A stretch of DNA of 22,218 nucleotides from Sphaerochaeta sp. (GCA_003456855.1 DMOO01000131.1:1-22218), one strand, 5' to 3'. Positions 13,221 through 20,091 are shown, counted from the first letter of the stretch. Notes: a model not told the origin generated them from the sequence alone. A program made the numbers and translations.

Positions 13221-14414
13221 ATGAAAGATTCACTTAGAGAGATATACAGGGACGATGCACCGTACAAGCCATATCTGCTGTCACTTCTGGTGATCGGCAT
13301 AGCCGTTGGGCTTCAGAAGGGAGTCATGGACAACTACCTGGCAGAGATAGTCTCAATGGGAGAGTTCGACAGGGGAATCGCAGAGTTCTTCAGAGAGCTT
13401 CCGGGACTTCTGCTTGTTGGGATCCTGGCGGTGCTCTACCGCTTCTCAGCCGAGAAGATCTTCAAGATCGGAGCCGTTGTCATGGTCATTGGAATGGGGA
13501 TGCTCTCGATAGTCCCTGCCTCCAGGGTGCTTGTGACGCTCTCCATATGCATATTCAGCCTTGGTGAGCACATCCAGCTGGGCATGAAGAACTCCATCGG
13601 CATCAACTACGCAAGACCCGGGAAGAGCGGTCTCTCATTGGGCAAGCAGGTCTCCGTCCAGGACATGGGAACCCTTGCAGGCTATCTTGTAATAATCCCG
13701 ATCTTCATCTTCATGGACAGCTCCTCCACCCTGTTCAGACTGGTCTTCGCCGTTGCAGCGGCCCTGATCCTTGTAGGCTTCGCATCATCGACAAAGATGC
13801 AGTCAAGCAGTGAGACGGACAAGAACAGAAGGCGCTTCTACTTCAGAAAGAAGTTCACGAAGTACTACATACTTGAGGTCACCTACGGGGCCAGGAAGCA
13901 GGTGTTCTTCACCTTCGGCCCATACCTTCTGGTGCTGCACTTCGGTGCAAGCGCCTCTACGATGAGCCTTCTTTTTGCAATATCAGCAATCTGCGGCTCC
14001 ATCCTCTCCCCTTATGTGGGAAAGCTCATTGACAGAATCGGCTACAAGATAGTCATGGTCGCGGACACGCTGCTTCTTGTCATAGTCTGCTTCTTCTACG
14101 GCTTCTCGGAGCACTTCTTCCCTACAAACGTGGCCTTCGTGATCTGCTGCGCAATGTATGTGATGGACTCCATCATCTCCCTTGCCTCCATGGCCTCGAA
14201 CGTCTATGTCCAGTCGCTCTCGGACAGCCCTGAGGAGACAAGGGCGACCATCGCCACAGGAGTCTCAGTGAACCATCTGGTAACGATCTTCGTGGCACTG
14301 CTTGGCGGTTGGGTCTGGAAGGTCACCGGAATCGAGACGCTTTTCACGATTTCTGCTATTATCGGACTGTTCAACAGCGCCTTTGCGGCTACAATAAAGA
14401 CTAGGAAAGCCTGA
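13221..14414 (+). CDS. MFS transporter
   Basis: 397 residues, 12 predicted hydrophobic helices in two halves separated by a charged loop around residues 195-215 (TKMQSSSETDKNRRRFYFRKKFTKY). Helix-loop patterns fit the major facilitator family, including GKLIDRIGYKIVMVADTLLL in the second half, which is the MFS loop-8/9 signature (G-x-x-D-R-x-G). The first half also carries GMKNSIGINYARPGKSGLSLGK. The frame is open upstream to 12933, but that part is antisense to the ATC-hydrolase-like gene. ATG 13221 is the first Met with a proper N-terminus; its ribosome site is weak (GGGG and GGGA near). It is followed after 10 nt by the SAM hydroxide adenosyltransferase-like gene, so the two are co-transcribed. 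Cargo unknown; a nucleoside, methionine or a related export is possible. Confidence 0.85.
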   Translation: MKDSLREIYRDDAPYKPYLLSLLVIGIAVGLQKGVMDNYLAEIVSMGEFDRGIAEFFRELPGLLLVGILAVLYRFSAEKIFKIGAVVMVIGMGMLSIVPASRVLVTLSICIFSLGEHIQLGMKNSIGINYARPGKSGLSLGKQVSVQDMGTLAGYLVIIPIFIFMDSSSTLFRLVFAVAAALILVGFASSTKMQSSSETDKNRRRFYFRKKFTKYYILEVTYGARKQVFFTFGPYLLVLHFGASASTMSLLFAISAICGSILSPYVGKLIDRIGYKIVMVADTLLLVIVCFFYGFSEHFFPTNVAFVICCAMYVMDSIISLASMASNVYVQSLSDSPEETRATIATGVSVNHLVTIFVALLGGWVWKVTGIETLFTISAIIGLFNSAFAATIKTRKA

Positions 14415-14424
14415 GAGGTATAAC

Positions 14425-15327
14425 ATGATTGAATTCAAGGATGCAAAGCAGTGGAAGAGCCTGGCCCCATGGAAGGAGCAGAAGACAGTGGTCTTCATGT
14501 CAGACTTCGGAACATCCGACGGTGCTGTAAGCGCCATGCGTGGAGTCGCGGCAAGCGTCTCCAGAGACCTCAGACTGGAGGATCTTACCCATGAGATTCC
14601 GCAGTTCAACATCTGGGAGGCCAGCTACCGCCTGATCCAGACCATGGAATACTGGCCTGCAGGAACTGTCTTCGTCTGCGTCATAGACCCGGGTGTGGGC
14701 TCGGACCGCGAGAGCGTTGCTGTTCTGACGAATTCAGGACACATAGTGGTCACACCGGACAACGGCACCCTCTCACACGTTGAGAAGCACCTTGGAATCC
14801 TTGAGAGAAGACGAATCTCCGAGACAGAGAACAGGCTGAAGGACAGCCAGAGGTCCTACACCTTCTACGGCCGCGACGTCTACGCCTTCACAGGTGCCCG
14901 CATCGCGGCAGGCCTTGTTGAGTTCGAGGACGTTGGGACCTTGCTTGACCCAAAGCCGGTTATGCTCCGTGTAGAGAGCCCCATTGTCAGAAACGGGGAC
15001 ATCGAGGGAACAATAGAGATCCTGGACACCCGCTACGGCAGCCTGTGGACGAACATCCCTGACAAGCTCTTCTTCTCCGAGGGAATGAACTACGGCGATG
15101 ACATCAGGGTTCTGATAAGCAATGACAAGCGCATTGTCTACGGCTACACCATCAAGGCCTGCAAGAGCTTCTCAGAGGTTCCTATCGGCGAGCCTCTTCT
15201 GTACATCAACAGTCTTCTTAATGTGGGGATAGCACTGAACCAGGGCAACTTCGCCGACACCTACTCCATAGGCACAGGCGAGCACTGGCACATAAGGATC
15301 TGCAAAGAGACTACACGAAAGGATTGA
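14425..15327 (+). CDS. SAM hydroxide adenosyltransferase-like protein (DUF62 / SAM hydrolase family)
   Basis: 300 residues. Family motifs: MSDFGTSDGAV (residues 25-35), NIWEASYRL, VIDPGVGSDRES (87-98, with D88 and R95), TPDNGTLSH (110-118), and TFYGRDVYAFTGARIAAG (146-163). The C-terminal domain starts at about residue 190 (IEGTIEILDTRYGSLWTNIP). Known members split S-adenosylmethionine with water into adenosine and methionine through an Asp-Arg-His triad; the spacing D88-R95 fits. The third residue, normally His in TFHGRD, is Tyr148 here, so activity may differ. Ribosome site GAGAGG about 7 nt before ATG 14425. It follows the MFS gene and converges on ecfT, overlapping its end by 17 nt. As I recall, genes of this family often sit beside UPF0397-type ECF transporters, which is also the case here. 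Confidence 0.88.
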   Translation: MIEFKDAKQWKSLAPWKEQKTVVFMSDFGTSDGAVSAMRGVAASVSRDLRLEDLTHEIPQFNIWEASYRLIQTMEYWPAGTVFVCVIDPGVGSDRESVAVLTNSGHIVVTPDNGTLSHVEKHLGILERRRISETENRLKDSQRSYTFYGRDVYAFTGARIAAGLVEFEDVGTLLDPKPVMLRVESPIVRNGDIEGTIEILDTRYGSLWTNIPDKLFFSEGMNYGDDIRVLISNDKRIVYGYTIKACKSFSEVPIGEPLLYINSLLNVGIALNQGNFADTYSIGTGEHWHIRICKETTRKD

Positions 15328-16144
15328 AGTATCTTCCTCCGTTGAGGATGTTCATCACAATCGAAGCCACCATCATCAGAACACAGCAGGCTATGGCAGC
15401 ATAGTCTGCGAACCTGAACGGCCTTGCCGAGTACCAGGTCCTCTTCTTCTCCTTCCCGAATCCCCTGAGCTCCATTGCATTAGCAATGACCTCTATCCTG
15501 TTCATGCTGGAGATTATCAGTGGGAACAGCATTGATGCCGCGTTCTTCAATCTCTTGAAAAGGCTCTGCTTCCTGCTTGCCATCTCAAGACCCCTTGCCT
15601 GCTGGGCCACGGAGATCTCGTGGTACTCCCTCTGGATGTCAGGGATGTACCTGAGTGCCAGAGACACAGAGTATGCGATCTTGTAGCTCACACCGATTCT
15701 GTTCAAGGACGATGCGAACTCGCTCGGGTTGGTGGTCGAGACGAAGATTATCACAACAGGAATCGTTGCCAGATACTTCAGAACAACGTTCAGCTGGTAG
15801 AAGAGCTGCTCCTGGACCAGGTTGTAGCGCAGAAACAGATGCACGATCTCGTGCCTTGTGCCGTAGATGGACACACCGTGCTCTGGGCTGAACAGGAAGA
15901 TCAGAAGATTGTTCAGAAGCATGAAGACAAAGGAGAACCAGAACAGGATCTTCACATCGGAGATTCTGATCCTTGAGATTCCCATGACCACGAAGGCAAG
16001 GACCGCAAGTATTGCCAGCAGCCTTGTGTCAAAGGTCGTCATCGCGGCAAGGGACCAGAGAAGCAGGCAGGCCAGCTTTGTGGCTCCGCTGAGTCTGTGG
16101 ACAGGACTTGGCCTGTCTATGTAGTTGAAAAGACCGCCAGCTAT
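15311..16144 (-). CDS. ecfT: ECF transporter T component, probable AUA start
   Basis: 277-residue transmembrane coupling protein of an energy-coupling-factor importer. About five hydrophobic helices. The coupling motif is visible in ISVAQQARGLEM (A-R-G) and the second Ala-Arg-Gly-like box is ANAMELRGFG, both in cytoplasmic helices that dock on the ATPases. The conserved N-terminus LFNYIDRPSPVHRLSGATKL lies upstream of the first in-frame ATG (16042). No ATG, GTG or TTG occurs between the preceding in-frame stop (16199) and that point. AGGGAGG sits 7 nt before ATA 16144-16142, which overlaps the ATPase stop as ATAG. I therefore start it at ATA; starting at 16042 would delete the conserved N-terminus and part of helix 1, with no ribosome site. 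Its end overlaps the convergent DUF62 gene by 17 nt. Confidence 0.85.
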   Translation of the reverse strand: MAGGLFNYIDRPSPVHRLSGATKLACLLLWSLAAMTTFDTRLLAILAVLAFVVMGISRIRISDVKILFWFSFVFMLLNNLLIFLFSPEHGVSIYGTRHEIVHLFLRYNLVQEQLFYQLNVVLKYLATIPVVIIFVSTTNPSEFASSLNRIGVSYKIAYSVSLALRYIPDIQREYHEISVAQQARGLEMASRKQSLFKRLKNAASMLFPLIISSMNRIEVIANAMELRGFGKEKKRTWYSARPFRFADYAAIACCVLMMVASIVMNILNGGRYFNPFV

Positions 16145-17850
16145 TTTCTTGCCTCCCTGTCTGCGATTATGAATCGTCGAATGAAGTCCGTTGAGTCCTC
16201 AATGGAGCACATTGCTGCAAGCTGGGAGAGCGAGGTCTCCTTCAGGCTGGCCTTCTCCACGACATCTGCATTGGTGAGGATCTCCTCGCACGGAGCGTCC
16301 GCCACCTTGTGGGTGTCGGAGAAGACCACCGCCCTGGTGCAGTACTCCAGCATCAGGTGCATGTCGTGGGTTATGAGTATGATTGTTATACCCTTCTCGT
16401 TGAGCTCCTTCAGGAACTCCATGATGTCCGTGTAGTGTCTGTAGTCCTGACCGGCTGTAGGCTCATCCAGGATGATGATCTCAGGGTTCATCGAGAGAAT
16501 CGATGCAATGGTCACCCTCTTCTTCTGCCCGTAGGACAATGCACTGACAGGCCAGCTTCTGAAAGGATAGAGGCCGCATATCCTGAGAGTGTCGTCAACG
16601 CGTTTGTCGATCTCCTCCTTGGACAGCTTGTTGTCCAGGACAAGGCCCAGCGAGACCTCCTCCCTGATCATGGGCTTGCTGATCATCTGGTTCGGGTTCT
16701 GCATCACATAGCCTATGTGGCCTGCCCTCTCCTTGATGGAAAGCGGTGCCAGATCGGAGCCTTTCAGGTACAGAATTCCCTTCTGCTGCTTCTCAAAGCC
16801 GCAGATGACCTTTGAGAAGGTGGACTTTCCGGCACCGTTTCTGCCTACGATGCTCATCATCTCACCCTCTCTGATCTCCACATCTATGCCTTCCAGAGCC
16901 TTGTGGCCGTTGCTGTAGGAGAATTCTATGTTCTCCGCCTTCAGAATGACGGGCCTGTCGTTCACAACAGGCGTCACCGGAACACTGTGGTACCAGGAAT
17001 GGACCTTTTTTATGTCTGATTCTGACAGCTTCAGGGTCTCGATTCTCTGAGGTTCGATGCCCTCTTTTATCTCAACCCCTGCATATTTCAAGGCTGTTAT
17101 GTACAACGGTTCCCTTATTCCGCTTTTTATGAGCAAATCAGAGCTCAAAAGCTGTGCAGGAGTGAGATCAGCTATGATCCTGCCCGCTCCCATAAGGATT
17201 ACACGGTCCATGTCACGGTGAAGAGCGTCCTCAAGACGGTGCTCTATTATCACAACAGTCTTGCCCGTCCTCTCGTGGATCTCATCGATCATCTCGATTG
17301 TGGTCTTTCCGGTTGCAGGGTCCAGGTTTGCCAGAGGTTCGTCGAAAAGAAGGACGTCTACATCATCAACCATAACTCCTGCAAGGGACACCCTCTGCTT
17401 AAGGCCGCCTGATAGCTCATACGGTGCATGGTGCAGAAGCTTGTCCACACCAACCTGCCTCGAGACCTCTGCGACCCTTCTCCTCATCTCATCCAAAGGG
17501 GTCCTGTCGTTTTCAAGGGCAAAGGCAATGTCCTCTCCCACAGTGAGACCGATGAACTGGGCATCGGAGTCCTGCAATACGGTTCCGACTACCTTGGAGA
17601 GCTTGAAGATGTCCAGGTCCTTGAAGGACTGGCCTCCAATTACAAGCTCACCCGTGGCCTCTCCCGAGTAAGATGCGGGGATAAGACCGTTTATGCAGTG
17701 TGCAAGTGTGGATTTCCCGCAGCCTGACGGTCCGCAGATCAGGACCTTCTCTCCCCGCTTTATTGCAAGGTTTATGTCATAGAGAGTCGGCTCTGCCTGT
17801 GCGGTGTATTTGAATCCGAAGTTCCTGAACTCGATGATGTTGTCTGCCAT
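16141..17850 (-). CDS. ecfA: ECF transporter fused double ATPase (A-A')
   Basis: 569 residues with two ABC ATPase domains in one chain. Domain 1 has Walker A GPSGCGKS (40-47), signature LSGGL (146-150), Walker B LLFDEP (167-172) and switch His in IIEHRLEDA. Domain 2 has Walker A GRNGAGKS (336-343), a signature variant LSYGQKKR (439-446; Tyr for the first Gly), LDEPTAG (461-467) and THDMH. It drives the T and S components. ATG 17848-17850 has no Shine-Dalgarno. A TTTACA/AATAAT promoter ends 7 nt before it, so the mRNA is probably leaderless. A terminator separates it from the S gene upstream. The last codons are followed by TAG within ATAG, shared with ecfT. Confidence 0.93.
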   Translation of the reverse strand: MADNIIEFRNFGFKYTAQAEPTLYDINLAIKRGEKVLICGPSGCGKSTLAHCINGLIPASYSGEATGELVIGGQSFKDLDIFKLSKVVGTVLQDSDAQFIGLTVGEDIAFALENDRTPLDEMRRRVAEVSRQVGVDKLLHHAPYELSGGLKQRVSLAGVMVDDVDVLLFDEPLANLDPATGKTTIEMIDEIHERTGKTVVIIEHRLEDALHRDMDRVILMGAGRIIADLTPAQLLSSDLLIKSGIREPLYITALKYAGVEIKEGIEPQRIETLKLSESDIKKVHSWYHSVPVTPVVNDRPVILKAENIEFSYSNGHKALEGIDVEIREGEMMSIVGRNGAGKSTFSKVICGFEKQQKGILYLKGSDLAPLSIKERAGHIGYVMQNPNQMISKPMIREEVSLGLVLDNKLSKEEIDKRVDDTLRICGLYPFRSWPVSALSYGQKKRVTIASILSMNPEIIILDEPTAGQDYRHYTDIMEFLKELNEKGITIILITHDMHLMLEYCTRAVVFSDTHKVADAPCEEILTNADVVEKASLKETSLSQLAAMCSIEDSTDFIRRFIIADREARK

Positions 17851-17857
17851 TGCCAGT

Positions 17858-17886
17858 ATTATTGCACAAAAAACATTCTATGTAAA
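17858..17886 (-). promoter_or_regulatory. Promoter giving a probably leaderless ecfA transcript
   Basis: -35 TTTACA (17886-17881), 17-nt spacer, -10 AATAAT (17863-17858), then 7 nt to the ATG at 17850. The predicted RNA start is at or 1-2 nt before the ATG. The -35 overlaps the U tract of the upstream terminator. Confidence 0.65.
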
Positions 17887-17913
17887 AAGAAACGCCAGTG
17901 TCTCCACTGGCGT
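17883..17913 (-). terminator. Intrinsic terminator after the ECF S component
   Basis: On the minus strand ACGCCAGTG (17913-17905), loop GAGA, CACTGGCGT (17900-17892), then TTCTTTTTA. It is a perfect 9-bp stem with a 4-nt loop and U tract, placed 18 nt after the S-component stop. Confidence 0.88.
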
Positions 17914-17931
17914 CATCAAGAGCTAGAACTC

Positions 17932-18483
17932 TTAGTTTTCCTTCTTCAGGCTTCCTGCTGCCGGGCGTGCCTTTGTGTAGGCAAAGCAGAGCAGTGTTCC
18001 GATGATTGCTGTTGTGACGATGTTCGAAGCACCAGCGACCAGACCCTGTGTGAAGACCTTGTTTGCAGGCTCTGCATAGATCAGGATGTCGAAGACTGGA
18101 GCGACGACTCCCCAGGCGATCAGGTTTGCAACGACCTGGAAGACGTTGAAGGTGATGATCTTCTTCTTGTCGAACTTCTCTGTTGAGAGAGCGAGCTTCT
18201 TGGCTGCGAGACCCATGACAAGACCTGCGACGCCGGAAGCGATGACCCATGACCACCAGATTCCCCAACCATAGGAGAAGTCAATCAGAGCATGGCCGAT
18301 GAAGGCGATGAGAAGACCGGCGATAGGTCCGAACAGACCGGCCATGAATCCAAGCAGACCATACTGCAGTGAGATGTTTGTATTTGGAACTGGGCTCGGA
18401 ATTGCGACAAAGCGGCCAAGGACGAAGAACAGTGCTGCACCGATACCGATGGCGACTACTGTGATGACAGGTGATTTTTTCAT
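17932..18483 (-). CDS. ECF transporter S component, UPF0397 family
   Basis: 183-residue substrate-binding membrane protein with about five to six hydrophobic helices. The N-terminus (IGIGAALFFVLGRFVAIPSP, then VPNTNISLQYG) and FGPIAGLLIAFIGHALIDFSYGWGIWWSWVIASG match the UPF0397 family, listed in databases as ECF-type (often riboflavin-type) substrate components. The actual vitamin or nucleoside is not proven. Ribosome site GGAGG about 7 nt before ATG 18483. Its own promoter lies at 18514-18542 and a strong terminator follows, so it is transcribed mostly apart from the A and T genes. The leader is only about 25-30 nt, too short for a riboswitch. The nearby DUF62 gene makes an adenosine- or methionine-related substrate worth testing (inference). 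Confidence 0.88.
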   Translation of the reverse strand: MKKSPVITVVAIGIGAALFFVLGRFVAIPSPVPNTNISLQYGLLGFMAGLFGPIAGLLIAFIGHALIDFSYGWGIWWSWVIASGVAGLVMGLAAKKLALSTEKFDKKKIITFNVFQVVANLIAWGVVAPVFDILIYAEPANKVFTQGLVAGASNIVTTAIIGTLLCFAYTKARPAAGSLKKEN

Positions 18484-18513
18484 AGTGAATCCTCCGAAAA
18501 TGAAGTCATCTGA

Positions 18514-18542
18514 ATATTACAGCATTTGAGAACACAGCACAA
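18514..18542 (-). promoter_or_regulatory. Promoter of the ECF S component gene
   Basis: -35 TTGTGC (18542-18537), 17-nt spacer, -10 TAATAT (18519-18514). The predicted start, near 18507, leaves a leader of about 25 nt with GGAGG. Confidence 0.55.
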
Positions 18543-18548
18543 GATAAA

Positions 18549-18565
18549 GGGTTATACCAGAACCC
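18549..18565 (-). terminator. Weak terminator-like hairpin at the DUF2007 stop
   Basis: GGGTT (18565-18561), 7-nt loop holding the last codon and stop, AACCC (18553-18549), followed by TTTATCTT on the minus strand. A 5-bp stem with a poor U tract makes this at best a partial terminator before the S-component promoter. Confidence 0.35.
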
Positions 18566-18764
18566 CTATGATCTCCTCCGCCTTCTCTGCATCCTCATCG
18601 CTCACCTGGATCTCGAAGTTGCCCTTCTCGGCACGGCCGAAGAGCATCTGGCCATAGGCACCGAGTCCATGCTCCTTCTTGATGAAAGGGATGTTGTTGT
18701 CATTGAGAAGAGCCTCGACGGCATCGGCCATAAGGGAATCGTTTGTTCTGTAGATGGTCTTCAT
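18552..18764 (-). CDS. DUF2007-type small protein
   Basis: 70 residues with a ferredoxin-like pattern. MKTIYRTNDSLMADAVEALL is followed by NDNNIPFIKKEHG (change of strand to ligand loop) and FEIQVSDEDAEKAEEIIGVL. This is the usual shape of DUF2007 proteins, described as putative signal-transducing domains. The ATG at 18762-18764 has AGGAGG at about 6-nt spacing. The open frame continues upstream to 18914, but that overlaps the DUF3737 gene. It follows DUF3737 after 19 nt, so they probably share a transcript. No ligand known. Confidence 0.82.
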   Translation of the reverse strand: MKTIYRTNDSLMADAVEALLNDNNIPFIKKEHGLGAYGQMLFGRAEKGNFEIQVSDEDAEKAEEIIGVLV

Positions 18765-18783
18765 GTGGTCCTCCTGGGTAAAT

Positions 18784-19629
18784 TCAGCCAACGACGATCT
18801 TACCCTTGGCAAGTGGATCATCCATGATGATCTCCTTGACACCTGCGACCTTGATGACTCCACTTCTTGGATTCTTGATGCTGTCCACCACGGAATTGAC
18901 TGTGGCCTCGACATCTGATTTCTCGAACGAGAGGTCCGTCTTCTCCATCTTGCAGTTGATCAGTTTCAGGTTCTTGCAGTAGCAAAGAGGCTGTGTGCCG
19001 ATGATCGTGCAGTTCTCGAAAGTCACGTTCTCGCAGTACCAGGCAAGGTATTCGCCCTTGATGACACTGTCCTTGACCACAACGTTCTTTGCGTGCCAGA
19101 AGGCATCCTTTGTGTCGAAGTTGCAGTTTGTGAGTGTGGAATCAGAGATGTACTGGAAGGAGTACTTACCCTTCAAGGATACATTGTCGAATGTAAGATG
19201 GTCGGAGCGCATCATGAAGTACTCGCCCTGTGCGCTTGTGTCCTTCATCTCGACTGTCCTGACTGACCAGCCGAACTCCGGGGAGATTATGTCACAGCCC
19301 TCGATCTTGGCGTTTGAGCACTCTCTGAGAGCCTTTATGCCATGGAGCTTGGTGTCCTTGATCCTGACATCATTGGTGTACCACAGCGCAGCACGGCAGA
19401 GCTCGGTCATCTCACTTCCCTCGATTGAAAGGTTGTCATCGTGCCAGAACGGATAGCGGAGGTTGAAGAAGCAGTCCTTCACTGCAACGTTGCAGCTCTC
19501 CTTCAGTGCGCTTTCGCCATCTGCAGGACCATCAAAGCGGCAGGAGACCACCTCTATTCCATTGCTTCCGTACAGAGCCCTCTCTTCCTCGAAAGTCTCG
19601 CATTTGTATATCTTTGTATTGCTTTCCAT
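18784..19629 (-). CDS. DUF3737 family right-handed beta-helix protein
   Basis: 281 residues, no signal peptide. The sequence is a chain of short parallel-beta turns with repeating patterns such as VVSCRFDG, VAVKDCFF, VRIKDTKLHG, AKIEGCDI, LTNCNFDT, VVVKDSVIKG, VTFENCTIIG and LKLINCKME, i.e. one rung per roughly 20 residues. Conserved aromatic turns include FWHDDNLSIEGSEMTELCRAALWY and KDAFWHAKNVVV. This fits DUF3737, whose function is unknown. An in-frame TTG at 19647 exists. I choose ATG 19627-19629, with AAGG 5 nt upstream and a family-like start (MESNTKIYKCETFEEER). It is divergent from the DUF4186 gene, with an inverted repeat between the two promoters. Confidence 0.87.
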   Translation of the reverse strand: MESNTKIYKCETFEEERALYGSNGIEVVSCRFDGPADGESALKESCNVAVKDCFFNLRYPFWHDDNLSIEGSEMTELCRAALWYTNDVRIKDTKLHGIKALRECSNAKIEGCDIISPEFGWSVRTVEMKDTSAQGEYFMMRSDHLTFDNVSLKGKYSFQYISDSTLTNCNFDTKDAFWHAKNVVVKDSVIKGEYLAWYCENVTFENCTIIGTQPLCYCKNLKLINCKMEKTDLSFEKSDVEATVNSVVDSIKNPRSGVIKVAGVKEIIMDDPLAKGKIVVG

Positions 19630-19662
19630 AAATACCTTATCTCCCAATCGTGGGTAATATAC

Positions 19663-19690
19663 TAATTATTTTAGCAAAGCGTCCAGTCAA
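19663..19690 (-). promoter_or_regulatory. Promoter of the DUF3737-DUF2007 genes
   Basis: -35 TTGACT (19690-19685), 16-nt spacer, -10 TAATTA (19668-19663). The -35 lies in the left arm of the inverted repeat at 19681-19708. Confidence 0.5.
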
Positions 19691-19708
19691 AAGAAGCATT
19701 GACCGGAC
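19681..19708. repeat. Inverted repeat joining two divergent -35 boxes
   Basis: Arms GTCCAGTCAA (19681-19690) and TTGACCGGAC (19699-19708) are inverted copies at 9 of 10 positions, 8 bp apart. Each arm contains the -35 of one divergent promoter, facing outwards. This could be a regulator site controlling both genes, or simply two similar promoters. Confidence 0.6.
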
Positions 19709-19727
19709 AAATGAGGGAAATTATCAT
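19699..19727 (+). promoter_or_regulatory. Promoter giving a near-leaderless DUF4186 transcript
   Basis: -35 TTGACC (19699-19704), 17-nt spacer, -10 TATCAT (19722-19727), then 10 nt to ATG 19738. The predicted RNA start is about 3-4 nt before the ATG. Confidence 0.55.
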
Positions 19728-19737
19728 TCAAGCTGAA

Positions 19738-20088
19738 ATGCAGACCATTGACCAAGCCTTCGAGAGACTAAGCAAATCCCCCTTCCGCTCCCGCTTCCAT
19801 TTGGACGAGAAGGACAGGAAATACATTGAGGAGAAGGGTCTTGATGAAATACGGAAACACGCGGAAACCTTCATTTCAGAGCGTCTAGCAAGCGTTTTTC
19901 CTGAAAACGACGGGAAGCAGACACCCATGAGGGGCCACCCCGTCTTCAAGGCCCAGCATGCCTGCGCCTGCTGTTGCAGAGGCTGTCTGGAGAAGTGGTA
20001 CCACGTGCCTAAGGGAAGGCCTCTGACAGAGGATCAGCAGAGGCGTATAGTCAACCTTCTCATGGCCTGGATAGAACGTCAGCTGTAG
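19738..20088 (+). CDS. DUF4186 family protein
   Basis: 116 residues, cytoplasmic. The start MQTIDQAFERLSKSPFRSRF and the later DEKDRKYIEEKGLDEIRKHA follow the DUF4186 pattern. RGHPVFKAQHACACCCRGCLEKW carries the conserved His and Cys (H67, H74, C76, C78-C80, C83), which looks metal- or cluster-binding. Function unknown. The frame also contains TTG 19699 and ATG 19711. I choose ATG 19738 because the protein then begins as I recall the family does, and the promoter at 19699-19727 would start RNA just before it. No Shine-Dalgarno precedes any of the three. The gene ends 3 bp from the end of the convergent PNPOx-like gene. Confidence 0.78.
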   Translation: MQTIDQAFERLSKSPFRSRFHLDEKDRKYIEEKGLDEIRKHAETFISERLASVFPENDGKQTPMRGHPVFKAQHACACCCRGCLEKWYHVPKGRPLTEDQQRRIVNLLMAWIERQL

Positions 20089-20091
20089 CTG

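Noticed and set aside
13159..13233. GTG start at 13233 for the ATC-hydrolase-like gene
   Set aside because: It would overlap the MFS start, has no ribosome site, and lies upstream of the best -10.
15311..16042. ecfT starting at ATG 16042
   Set aside because: It cuts off the conserved LFNYIDRPSPVHRL segment and has no Shine-Dalgarno.
18484..18513. Riboswitch ahead of the ECF S component
   Set aside because: The leader from the predicted start is only about 25 nt, too short for any known FMN, TPP or SAM element.
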